Assembly: GCF_001399755.1 (NCBI RefSeq)
Contig: NZ_LJCP01000010.1
Span: 124,001-188,000, forward strand
DNA: 64,000 nucleotides
Direction: 5' to 3'
From: Thiohalorhabdus denitrificans
Lineage (GTDB): Bacteria > Pseudomonadota > Gammaproteobacteria > Thiohalorhabdales > Thiohalorhabdaceae
Part shown: positions 9,661-18,069 of the stretch, piece after piece
Numbering within the stretch: position 1 is the stretch's first letter
Layout: every line of letters begins with the position of its first letter
Translations under genes and position numbers: made by a program
The notes under the pieces: model-generated
Told to the model about the DNA's origin: nothing
Databases searched by the model: none
What the model saw: only the letters and a program-made list of their open reading frames with translations

Positions 9661-10773
9661 TCACCGCCCCGCGGCGACCTCCTCCAGGATCCGGTCGTAC
9701 TCGGGGGCCATCCGTTCCCAATCGTAGGCCGCGGCGAGGTTCGCCAGCTCGCCGGAGTCGGGGCGGCCCTCGCGGAGTAGCTCTCGAAGGCACCCGGCCA
9801 GCTCCTCCTCGTCGTCGTACAGGCAGCGGGGGTGCCAGGACGTGGGCAGCAGTCCGGGATAGGCCTGCCGCCGGGGGAGCAGGGGAAAGGCCCCGCAATA
9901 GACCGCCTCCATCACGCTGATGCCGAAGAAGTCGTGGTAGGAGGTGACCGGCAGGATGTCGGCTGCCCACAGCCAGCGGGCATAGGCCGCGGCGTCCTCG
10001 GCGTAGCCGAAATGAACGATGCGGTCCCCCAGCAGCTCCCGGCCCTCCGTGAACGCTGGGGGAGGGTGCGGGGGCACCCGGCCCAGCACCGCCACCTGGA
10101 AATCCAGCCCTTCGTCGGCCAGCGCGCGCAGCACCCGGAAGAAGCCCTCGGGGTTCTTGTCGTGCTCCCAGCGGTGATTCCAGAGCAGCAAGGGCGGGTC
10201 CGACGGCGCCGGCTTCTCTGGCCGGTGGTGGTCGAGTGCGCCCAGCTCCAGGCCCAGGGGCAGCACCGTGCTCTTGGCCGCCACCTCGTCCACCTTCTCG
10301 GCCTCCCCGTGGTCCCGGATGTTCCCCAGCAGCGCCCGTGCGCCTTCCAGGAGGCTGTCGCGGTTGAAGGCGGAGTTGAACAGCACCCGGTCGGCGGCGA
10401 GGGCGGAGGCGAAATTGATGAAGGCGTAGTGGTTGTCCCGGCCGTTTTCCCGGTCCGGGTCCCAGGGGGAGCGGGGGTAGGCGAACTGGTTCTCGTGGAA
10501 GTAGAGGGCCACCGGGACCCCCGCGGTGTGGTCGCGGGTGAGGGCGAGGAAGGTGGTGAGGTCCAGCATGTCCGTCGCCAGGATCAGGTCGGGGCGGCGG
10601 TCCGGGGCCCGGAAGCGCTCCGCTAGGGTGATGGCGCCGCCGTGCATTCGCCACTTCCAGCTGCGTCCCGGCAGGGAGAGGATCTCCACCGTGTGCCGGG
10701 AGTGGTGCCGGAGGCCCTCGGCCCAGGCGGCGTGCGACCCGCCGAGATAGGGCTCCACGAGCAGAATGTGCAA
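9661..10773 (-). CDS. DUF3524 glycosyltransferase, tRNA-queuosine mannosyltransferase-like
   Basis: A 370-residue GT-B glycosyltransferase. The N-terminus (EPYLGGSHAAWAEGLRHHS, LPGRSWKWRMHGGAITLAE, LYFHENQFAYP, INFASALAADRVLFNSAFN) matches the DUF3524 family, whose animal member QTMAN (GTDC1) adds mannose to queuosine in tRNA-Asp. The C-terminal domain has NHRWEHDKNPEGFFRVL, a nucleotide-sugar site (DILPVTSYHDFFGISVMEAVYCG) typical of GT4-like enzymes, and YDWERMAPEYDRILEEV at the end. The TTG start has GGGAG eight bases upstream. The substrate in bacteria is inferred, not shown; it is far from the polysaccharide cluster, which favours a role other than exopolysaccharide synthesis. Confidence 0.75.
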   Translation of the reverse strand: MHILLVEPYLGGSHAAWAEGLRHHSRHTVEILSLPGRSWKWRMHGGAITLAERFRAPDRRPDLILATDMLDLTTFLALTRDHTAGVPVALYFHENQFAYPRSPWDPDRENGRDNHYAFINFASALAADRVLFNSAFNRDSLLEGARALLGNIRDHGEAEKVDEVAAKSTVLPLGLELGALDHHRPEKPAPSDPPLLLWNHRWEHDKNPEGFFRVLRALADEGLDFQVAVLGRVPPHPPPAFTEGRELLGDRIVHFGYAEDAAAYARWLWAADILPVTSYHDFFGISVMEAVYCGAFPLLPRRQAYPGLLPTSWHPRCLYDDEEELAGCLRELLREGRPDSGELANLAAAYDWERMAPEYDRILEEVAAGR

Positions 10774-10815
10774 GAAAGATGCTCCCCCGGGGTTGACCGC
10801 GGTGTCCGGCGGCCC

Positions 10816-10842
10816 GAATTTTCCCTGTAGGGGAAGGAATTC
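10816..10842. promoter_or_regulatory. Inverted repeat upstream of the beta-propeller lipoprotein gene
   Basis: GAATT-TTCCC, spacer TGTAG, GGGAA-GG-AATTC forms an interrupted palindrome 40 bases before the lipoprotein start, in the gap to the divergent glycosyltransferase gene. A TTGACC hexamer about 17 bases before its left end could be a -35 element, so the repeat would overlap the -10 region, as a repressor site would. Confidence 0.35.
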
Positions 10843-10881
10843 GCAAACGGGTGCGCCCGGGGAACGAAACAGGAGGGAGCC

Positions 10882-11892
10882 ATGCTCATGCCTTTTGCCC
10901 GCCGTACGCTCGGTGCCGTCGGCGGGGCGGCCCTGCTGGGCCTCTTACTGGGGGGCTGCGCCGCCATGAACGAGGCGGGCTGGTCCATCGGCGACGGCGA
11001 GCCGGTCTATGTGGTGGACCAGAACGCCGCCAAGCTGGCGATGGTGGATCCGGACGGCGGGGAGGTGGTCGGCGAGGTGGAAGTGGGGGACACCCCCACC
11101 TACAACGCCGTGACCCCCGATGGGGACTATGTCCTGGTGACCGCCACCGGGGAGGAGATGCTCTACGTGGTGGATACCGGGCAAGGGGAGGTGGTAGAGC
11201 GCCTGGAGCTCGGCGACACCCCCAAGGGGGTGGGCGTGACGCCCGACGGCGAGTTCGTCTACGCCGTGAACGAGGGGCCGGAATCCAACAGCGTGGACGT
11301 GTTCGAGGTGGGCTCCTGGACGCACGTGAAGGAGATCGGGGTTGGCGAGGCCCCGCACAACGTGGCCTTCGATCCCGCGCGGAAGATCGCCTATGTCAGC
11401 AACGCGGAATCGAACACCGTGAGCCGCATCCGCTACACCAACCACACTTATCTGGATGAGATCCCGCTCGCCGGGGACGGCGTGCCCCACAATCTGGTGG
11501 TGAGTCCGGACGGGGAGTTCCTGCTGGTTACCCTGAACGAGAGCGAGCAGATGGCGGTTGTGGAGCTGGATAGCGGCCAGGACATCGTGCACGTGAACCT
11601 CTCGAAGGAGCATCACGGCATCGACATGAGTCCGGACGGCCGCTGGGTGTACGTCACGGGTATCGGGGACTCCGTGGTCAACGTCATCGACCTCGGCCGC
11701 TTCGCCCGCGTCGGCCAGGTGGAGGTGGGCCAGGGGCCCCATGGCGTCCGGTTCAGCGCGGACGGCGACCATGCCTTCGTGTCCGTGCAGGGCACGAACG
11801 AGGTGGTGGTGATGGAAACCGGCGGCCACGACATCGTGCGCCGGATCGAGGACCCCGGCGGCCCCTTCTGGGTGGCCGTGCCGGGTCGGTGA
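10882..11892 (+). CDS. YVTN-type beta-propeller lipoprotein
   Basis: A 336-residue protein with a lipoprotein signal (MLMPFARRTLGAVGGAALLG, then LLLGGC with lipidated Cys26). The mature part is a run of about seven repeats of roughly 42 residues of the type xVxVGxxPxxVAxxPDGxxxYVxN (for example VEVGDTPTYNAVTPDGDYVLVT, LELGDTPKGVGVTPDGEFVYAVN), the YncE/40-residue YVTN beta-propeller family. Such propellers act in the periplasm as binding scaffolds or, in some pathways, sit next to metal or cytochrome enzymes; no catalytic residues are evident. AGGAGGGAG precedes the ATG at good spacing, and a strong terminator follows, so it is probably a single-gene unit. Confidence 0.8.
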   Translation: MLMPFARRTLGAVGGAALLGLLLGGCAAMNEAGWSIGDGEPVYVVDQNAAKLAMVDPDGGEVVGEVEVGDTPTYNAVTPDGDYVLVTATGEEMLYVVDTGQGEVVERLELGDTPKGVGVTPDGEFVYAVNEGPESNSVDVFEVGSWTHVKEIGVGEAPHNVAFDPARKIAYVSNAESNTVSRIRYTNHTYLDEIPLAGDGVPHNLVVSPDGEFLLVTLNESEQMAVVELDSGQDIVHVNLSKEHHGIDMSPDGRWVYVTGIGDSVVNVIDLGRFARVGQVEVGQGPHGVRFSADGDHAFVSVQGTNEVVVMETGGHDIVRRIEDPGGPFWVAVPGR

Positions 11893-11914
11893 AACCGGTT
11901 CGAACTGCCGTCCG

Positions 11915-11940
11915 GGGCCCCCGCCAGGGGGCCCTTTTCT
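11915..11940 (+). terminator. Intrinsic terminator of the lipoprotein gene
   Basis: GGGCCCCC (11915-11922), loop GCCA, GGGGGCCC (11927-11934), then TTTTCT. It begins 23 bases after the lipoprotein stop codon. The following 190 bases to the sigma-54 site hold nothing recognisable. Confidence 0.85.
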
Positions 11941-12132
11941 TGGGTAGAGCCGGTGCTCTGTTCCCCCCGGTGTAGGCAACGGGCAACAGCGGCTTGACGG
12001 CGCTTCCGCGTGGTTTCGGGCGGGACCGGGGCCGTTCCGGTCCGTGTCCTCGTTCCCGGGGGACGACGCTTCCCGGCCCGGTCCGGCTGGACGGCTGCCC
12101 GTTTGCGCTGGGAATACGGGCGGCTACGGGAT

Positions 12133-12147
12133 TGGCACGAAGGTTGC
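12133..12147 (+). promoter_or_regulatory. Sigma-54 (RpoN) promoter for the hyp region
   Basis: TGGCACG-AAGG-TTGC matches the sigma-54 consensus TGGCACG-N4-TTGC at every defined position, with the invariant GG and GC separated by ten bases. Transcription would begin near 12159, about 29 bases before the ATG of the four-helix membrane protein. Sigma-54 control by NtrC-type activators is known for several hydrogenase and hyp operons. No activator binding site was identified upstream. Confidence 0.85.
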
Positions 12148-12187
12148 CGTGGGAAGGGGGGAGTTGCCCAAACAGAGCGGGGATACC

Positions 12188-12895
12188 ATGCCGAAAGCCG
12201 TGTCGGAATTGCCCAATATGCTGGATCCAACCTTTTTCCGCCTGCTGGTGGTGGCGGCCTTCAGCAATTTCTTCCTGATGGTGGCCGTGGTCATCGGCGG
12301 CCTCGGCGTCATGGAGATGGTGGGGACCCTGCTTCGCACCGTGGGGGACCTGGTCCTGTCGGGAGGGCCCTCCGGGAGCCTGGCCTTTGAGGAAGGCGAG
12401 GGCGGGGAGAACCTCATCGCCAGCATTATCAAGGGGCTCAACATGGCCATTATCGCCCTGGCGTCCCTGGAGCTGGCCATGGGAATCCACAAGGAATACG
12501 GCAGCAAGGAGGAGGAGGACAACCTCTACCGCATCGTCCGGCGGACCATCACCCGGTTCGTAAGCCTGGCCTCCATCGCGCTGGTCCTGGAGGCCCTCAT
12601 CATGGTGATCAAGTACAGCCATTTGGATCTGGCGGGGAACCTAACCTATCCGGTGGCCATCCTGGGGGGCACCAGCGCGCTGCTCCTGGGTCTCGGTGGC
12701 TTCCTGGCCCTGAGCCGGGCGGACGAGCATCCCGCTGGTGAAGGTGGGCCGGTTGAGCCGGAAGGCGTCGCGGGGATCGGCTCGGGCCGGCGGCCGCCCG
12801 AGTCGTTTGGTGTACGCGCGGGGGGTGTTGCCCGGAGCCGGGGCGCCCGCGGTGAAGGTGTGCCGGGGCGGGAATGGGCCCGGCCGGGCCGGTGA
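12188..12895 (+). CDS. Four-helix inner-membrane protein of unknown function
   Basis: A 235-residue protein with hydrophobic segments at about residues 17-45, 78-98, 118-138 and 143-165, a short charged loop (HKEYGSKEEEDNLYRIVRR) and a Gly/Arg-rich hydrophilic tail of about 65 residues. The ATG at 12188 follows GCGGGG; the open frame extends 48 codons upstream but that would run through the sigma-54 promoter. It is the first gene behind that promoter and is followed after 107 bases by hypA, so it is probably part of the hydrogenase-maturation unit. The pattern vaguely recalls PsiE-like proteins but no family could be assigned. Nickel entry or a hydrogenase membrane anchor are possible but unsupported roles. 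Confidence 0.65.
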   Translation: MPKAVSELPNMLDPTFFRLLVVAAFSNFFLMVAVVIGGLGVMEMVGTLLRTVGDLVLSGGPSGSLAFEEGEGGENLIASIIKGLNMAIIALASLELAMGIHKEYGSKEEEDNLYRIVRRTITRFVSLASIALVLEALIMVIKYSHLDLAGNLTYPVAILGGTSALLLGLGGFLALSRADEHPAGEGGPVEPEGVAGIGSGRRPPESFGVRAGGVARSRGARGEGVPGREWARPGR

Positions 12896-13002
12896 TGGGA
12901 AGGGTTCCCTGGGCCCGGAACGGGGGTAGGGATCGTCGGGAGGAGCGGGCCCGGGCGGTTTCTGCCACATTGGGAGGGGAGGTTGCGCCAGGGGGCCGCG
13001 CC

Positions 13003-13344
13003 ATGCATGAGATGGCCTTGTGCGAGTACGTGCTGCAGGTCCTGGAGGAGGAGTCGGGGCGCCAGGGCTACGTCCGCGTCGAGCGGGTACGGTTGGAGGT
13101 GGGGGCCCTGTCCTGCGTGGAGAAGGAGGCCCTGCGGTTCAGCTTCGAGGCCGTGGCGCGCGGTTCGCTGGCCGAAGGGGCCCGGCTCGAGCTTCGGGAC
13201 GCCCCGGGGCAGGGCTGGTGCGGGATGTGCGAGGAAACGGTGACGCTGCGCTCCCTGGCCGATCCCTGCCCCCGCTGCGGGGGCTTCGAGCTCACGCTGA
13301 CCCGGGGCCTAGGCCTGCGGATCAAGGACCTCGACGTGGTGTGA
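13003..13344 (+). CDS. hypA: HypA, hydrogenase nickel incorporation protein
   Basis: A 113-residue nickel metallochaperone that works with HypB to deliver Ni to the large subunit of [NiFe] hydrogenase. The N-terminal MHE (His2, Glu3), which binds nickel, is intact; the zinc site is C73-GM-C76 and C89-PR-C92. Length matches the family. The ATG is preceded by GGGGGC; an open frame upstream lacks a start with support. It is the first of six hyp genes, with hypB 25 bases on. The order A-B-F-C-D-E is common in proteobacteria with uptake hydrogenases. Confidence 0.93.
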   Translation: MHEMALCEYVLQVLEEESGRQGYVRVERVRLEVGALSCVEKEALRFSFEAVARGSLAEGARLELRDAPGQGWCGMCEETVTLRSLADPCPRCGGFELTLTRGLGLRIKDLDVV

Positions 13345-13369
13345 CCGCCGCCCGAGCCAGGAGGGGACC

Positions 13370-14209
13370 ATGTGTAACGTTTGCGGTTGCGGAGAAGGCG
13401 CGGCCCCGGTCCCTGGCGAGGAGGAGGCCCGGGGCGCCGGGGACCGGGAGCCGGATGGGCCGGACTACGGAGCCTCCCCGGCCCGCGCCCACGCGCCGGG
13501 GATGGACCCGGCGCGCATGGTGCGGATCGAGCGGGACGTGCTGGCCGCCAACGACCGCCACGCCGCCGCCAACCGGTCCCGGCTGGAGGAGCAGGGCGTC
13601 CTCGCCCTCAACCTGGTCTCCGGGCCCGGTGCGGGCAAGACCACCCTGCTCGCCCGCACGGTGGCGGACCTGGCGGGGCGCCTGGACGTCGCCGTGGTGG
13701 GGGGCGATCAGCAGACCGACAACGACGCCGAGCGGGTGCGGGCCGCCGGGGCCCGGGCCCTGCAGGTGAACACCGGCAAGGGCTGCCACCTGGACGCCCA
13801 CATGGTGGAGCACGCCCTGGTGTCCCTGGCCCCCGCGGAGCACGGGCTGGTCTTTATCGAGAACGTGGGCAACCTGGTCTGCCCGGCGGCCTTTGACCTG
13901 GGCGAGGAGGCCAAGGTGGTGATCCTCTCGGTCACCGAGGGCGAGGACAAGCCGGCCAAGTACCCCGACATGTTCCATGGCGCCGACCTGCTGGTGCTGA
14001 ACAAGGTGGACCTGCTGCCCCACCTGGACTTCGACGTGGCGCGCTGCCTGGACCACGCCCGCCGGGTGAATCCGGACCTGGAGGTGGTTCAGCTCTCCGC
14101 CACCACCGGGGCGGGTCTGGAGGACTGGCACGCCTGGCTGGCCGCCCGGCGCGCGCGCCTGCTGGACCGCCTCGGGGCCGCTCCTCCCGAGCCGGCGGCG
14201 GGGGACTGA
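13370..14209 (+). CDS. hypB: HypB, hydrogenase nickel incorporation GTPase
   Basis: A 279-residue SIMIBI-class GTPase that drives nickel insertion. The N-terminal CxxCGC nickel site is present as C2-NV-C5-G-C7. The P-loop is [11 protein letters not shown] (about residues 84-94); the G-domain metal site has C139-H140 in GKGCHLDAHM and Cys171 in ENVGNLVCP; NKVDLL is the guanine-specificity motif. There is no long histidine-rich stretch, so nickel storage by this protein is unlikely. AGGAGGGG lies just upstream of the ATG. hypF begins four bases after the stop. Confidence 0.95.
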   Translation: MCNVCGCGEGAAPVPGEEEARGAGDREPDGPDYGASPARAHAPGMDPARMVRIERDVLAANDRHAAANRSRLEEQGVLALNLVSGPGAGKTTLLARTVADLAGRLDVAVVGGDQQTDNDAERVRAAGARALQVNTGKGCHLDAHMVEHALVSLAPAEHGLVFIENVGNLVCPAAFDLGEEAKVVILSVTEGEDKPAKYPDMFHGADLLVLNKVDLLPHLDFDVARCLDHARRVNPDLEVVQLSATTGAGLEDWHAWLAARRARLLDRLGAAPPEPAAGD

Positions 14210-14213
14210 GGCC

Positions 14214-16535
14214 GTGGGACGCCCCGCCACGGCCGCGGTGGGGGGTGAGCGCATCCGGGTGCGGGGGCTGGTGCAGGGCGTGGGCTTCCGGCCCACCGTA
14301 TGGCGGCTGGCCCGGGAAGAAGGACTGACGGGGGAGGTGGGCAACGACGGGGCCGGCCTCTGGATCCGGATCTGGGGACCGGAGGCCGTCCGTGCCCGTT
14401 TCCGGGAGCGGCTGCGCGCGGAGGCCCCGCCCCTGGCCCGCATCGAGGCCTTGGAGGTCGAGTCCCTGGGGTCCGGGCCCGCTCCTGCGCGTTTCAGCAT
14501 CGCATCCAGCGGCGGCGGGACGGCCCGCACGGGGGTAGCTTCGGATGCTCCGGTTTGCCCCGCCTGCCTGGCGGAGCTGCTGGACCCCGGGGACCGCCGC
14601 TATCGCTATCCCTTCCTCAACTGCACCCATTGCGGACCCCGCTACACCATCACCACCGCCATCCCCTACGACCGGCCCAACACCACCCTGGCGGGCTTCC
14701 CATTGTGCGGGGACTGCAGCCGGGAGTACGCGGACCCTGGCGATCGCCGTTTCCACGCCCAGCCCATCGCCTGTCCGGCCTGCGGTCCGGCCCTGGTTTT
14801 GCGGGATTCGGAAGGCCGGCCCGAGGCGGGGGATCCGGTGAGCGGGGCCCTGGCCCATATCCGGGCGGGACGGATCGTGGCAATGAAGGGGGTAGGCGGC
14901 TACCACCTGGCCTGCGATGCCCGCGACCCCGGGGCCGTGCCCCGCCTGCGCGCGCGCAAGGAGCGGGGCGGCAAGCCCCTGGCGGTGATGGCGGCCAATC
15001 CCGCCTCCCTGGAGCGCTGGGCGAGGATCGGTCCCGCGGAGCGGGATCTGCTGGGGGATCCGGCCCGGCCCATCGCCCTGCTGGCCAAGCGTGGACGGGC
15101 CGAGGCGGAGCTGCCCGGCATCGCCCCGGGTCTGGCCGAGGTGGGGGCCATGCTGCCCTACGCGCCCATCCACTACCTGCTGTTCCACGAGGCGGCCGGG
15201 CGGCCGGCAGGCACCGGCTGGCTGGGGGAGCCCCAGGGGCTTTTGCTGGTGATGACCAGCGCCAACCCCGGCGGCGAGCCCCTGGTAACGGAACCGGACG
15301 AGGCCCACCGGCGGCTGGCCGGCATCGCCGATGCCTTCCTGGACCACGACCGGCCCATCGCCGTGGCCTGCGACGATTCCGTGGCCCGGCTCCGGAGCGA
15401 CGGCCGGCGGCTCCTGCTCCGCCGGGGACGCGGCCACGCCCCCCGGGCGGTTCCGCTGCCCCGCAAGGGGGCGCCAGTGCTGGCAACGGGCGCCTGGCTG
15501 AAAAACACCGTCTGCCTCACCCGCGGCGACGAGGCCCACCTTTCCCAGCACATCGGCGATCTGGCCAATCCCGCCGCCGTGCGGGCCATGGAGGGGGCGG
15601 CCGCCCACCTGGAGGCCCTCCTGGAGACGGCCCCGGGGGCCGTGGCTTGCGACCTTCATCCCGATTTCCCCAGCACCCACCTGGCCCACCGGCTGGCCGA
15701 AGTACGCGGCCTCCCCGTGGTTCCCGTCCAGCACCACCACGCCCACATCGCCGCGGTGGCCGCCGAGCACCGCCTGGGTGGCCCCGTCCTGGGCCTGGCC
15801 CTGGACGGCGTGGGCCTGGGCGACGACCGCGCCGCCTGGGGCGGGGAGATGCTGGTGGTGGACGGTGCCCGCTACGAGCGCCTCGGGCATCTGACCCCGC
15901 TGCCCCTGCCGGGCGGCGACCGCGCCGCCCGCGAGCCCTGGCGGATGGCGGCCGCGGCCTTGCACCTCCTGGGGCGTGGCGCGGAGATCGAGACCCGCTT
16001 CGGCCACCGGGAGGGGGCCGGGCTCCTGGCCCGCATGCTGGAGCGGGAGGCGGCCTGCCCCTGGACCACCAGCGCCGGGCGCTGGTTCGACGCCGCCGCC
16101 GGGCTCCTCGGCGTGCGCGAGGTCTGCGGCTACGAGGCGCAGGCGGCCATGGAGCTGGAGGGGCTGGCCCGCGCCCAGCCCGAGCCCGTGGAAGAGCCGG
16201 GCGGTTTCCGCGTGGCCGGTCCGGAGCTGGACCCGACGCCCCTGCTGGAGGCCCTCCTGGAGGAGCCGGATCCGGCCCGAGGGGCAGCCCGTTTCCACGC
16301 CGGCTTGGCGGCGGGGCTGGCCGAGTGGGCCCGCTGGGCCGCGGCGGCCCGCGGCTTGACGCGCGTGGTGCTGGGCGGGGGATGCTGGGCCAATACCCTG
16401 CTGGCGGGCAAGGTGCGCCGGCGCCTGGAGGCCTCCGGCCTGACCGTTTTCGAGGCCGAGGCGGTGCCGCCGGGCGACGGGGGACTGAGCCTGGGGCAGG
16501 CCTGGGTGGCCGTGCGGAGCCTGGAGGAGGATTGA
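14214..16535 (+). CDS. hypF: HypF, carbamoyltransferase for hydrogenase cyanide ligands
   Basis: A 773-residue enzyme that turns carbamoyl phosphate into a carbamoyl adenylate and passes the group to the C-terminal cysteine of HypE. In order: an acylphosphatase domain with VQGVGFRPTVWRLA (about residues 20-35), two CxxC-x18-CxxC zinc modules (CPACLAEL to CTHCGPRYT; CGDCSREY to CPACGPAL), a YrdC-like domain (KERGGKPLAVMA) and a Kae1/TobZ-like carbamoyltransferase domain with VQHHHAHIAAVAAEH and LALDGVGLGDD. The start is GTG at 14214, right after the hypB stop. Full length for the family. Very long open frames on the opposite strand are GC-driven shadows. Confidence 0.95.
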   Translation: MGRPATAAVGGERIRVRGLVQGVGFRPTVWRLAREEGLTGEVGNDGAGLWIRIWGPEAVRARFRERLRAEAPPLARIEALEVESLGSGPAPARFSIASSGGGTARTGVASDAPVCPACLAELLDPGDRRYRYPFLNCTHCGPRYTITTAIPYDRPNTTLAGFPLCGDCSREYADPGDRRFHAQPIACPACGPALVLRDSEGRPEAGDPVSGALAHIRAGRIVAMKGVGGYHLACDARDPGAVPRLRARKERGGKPLAVMAANPASLERWARIGPAERDLLGDPARPIALLAKRGRAEAELPGIAPGLAEVGAMLPYAPIHYLLFHEAAGRPAGTGWLGEPQGLLLVMTSANPGGEPLVTEPDEAHRRLAGIADAFLDHDRPIAVACDDSVARLRSDGRRLLLRRGRGHAPRAVPLPRKGAPVLATGAWLKNTVCLTRGDEAHLSQHIGDLANPAAVRAMEGAAAHLEALLETAPGAVACDLHPDFPSTHLAHRLAEVRGLPVVPVQHHHAHIAAVAAEHRLGGPVLGLALDGVGLGDDRAAWGGEMLVVDGARYERLGHLTPLPLPGGDRAAREPWRMAAAALHLLGRGAEIETRFGHREGAGLLARMLEREAACPWTTSAGRWFDAAAGLLGVREVCGYEAQAAMELEGLARAQPEPVEEPGGFRVAGPELDPTPLLEALLEEPDPARGAARFHAGLAAGLAEWARWAAAARGLTRVVLGGGCWANTLLAGKVRRRLEASGLTVFEAEAVPPGDGGLSLGQAWVAVRSLEED

Positions 16536-16536
16536 G

Positions 16537-16764
16537 ATGTGCCTGGCCGTGCCCGGAAAGGTGGTGGAGCAGGAGGGCGACGAGGTCGCCCGGGTGGACT
16601 TCGGCGGGGTCCGCAAGAGCGTGAGCCTGGCCCTGGTGGAGGACGTGGCGGTCGGGGACTACGTGCTGGTGCACGTGGGCTTCGCCCTGCAGCGCATCGA
16701 TCCGGAGGAGGCCGAGCGCACCCTGGCGCTGTTCGCGGAGATGAGCCAGCGGCAAGGAGGATAA
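16537..16764 (+). CDS. hypC: HypC, hydrogenase assembly chaperone
   Basis: A 75-residue HypC/HybG/HupF protein. The essential N-terminal MCLAVPGKV is present; Cys2 carries the Fe(CN)2CO group with HypD and then contacts the hydrogenase large subunit. The ATG follows the hypF stop by one base. The TAA stop codon is formed from the last bases of the gene plus AA, which are also the first two bases of the inverted-repeat element that separates hypC from hypD, so the original 3' end may have been altered by the insertion; the length is nonetheless normal. Confidence 0.95.
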   Translation: MCLAVPGKVVEQEGDEVARVDFGGVRKSVSLALVEDVAVGDYVLVHVGFALQRIDPEEAERTLALFAEMSQRQGG

Positions 16765-16903
16765 CCGCCAAGGACGCCAAGAACGCCAAGAAGGCAAAAA
16801 ACCAGAAATGATCCACGCCCCGTGGAAGGCCTTGGTAGATCCCGGTGCTTTCAAGGTTGTTCTTACGGTTTTTCTTTTGGCGTTCTTGGCGTCCTTGGCG
16901 GTT
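16763..16903. repeat. 141-bp MITE-like inverted-repeat element
   Basis: A perfect 27-bp inverted repeat (16763-16789 and 16877-16903) flanks about 87 bases. The arms contain tandem 9-base units (CGCCAAGGA, CGCCAAGAA, CGCCAAGAA on the left). The inner sequence is less GC-rich and encodes nothing. The left end overlaps the hypC stop codon; the right end is 32 bases before hypD. Structure and size fit a non-autonomous mobile element or large transcript hairpin. No flanking target duplication is evident. The folded transcript could affect hypD expression. No other copy was noticed in the window. Confidence 0.8.
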
Positions 16904-16935
16904 CAAAGCCGTTTAACGGAGAGGCAGTCTGCGCC

Positions 16936-18065
<1,130 letters not shown>

Positions 18066-18069
<4 letters not shown>

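Noticed and set aside
12044-12187. Upstream extension of the four-helix membrane protein
   Set aside because: It would translate the sigma-54 promoter and the predicted transcription start lies inside it.
13932-16616. Minus-strand open frame of 894 codons across hypB and hypF
   Set aside because: It is the antisense shadow of a clear HypF with all family motifs; such long antisense frames are expected at this GC content and the translation has no recognisable domain.
16763-16903. CRISPR array suggested by repeated CGCCAAG units
   Set aside because: The units are contiguous 9-mers without spacers and the two clusters are inverted, so this is an inverted-repeat element.
16822-16935. Upstream extension of hypD by 38 codons
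   Set aside because: The extension is encoded by the inverted-repeat element and the real HypD N-terminus starts at MKYVDEL.
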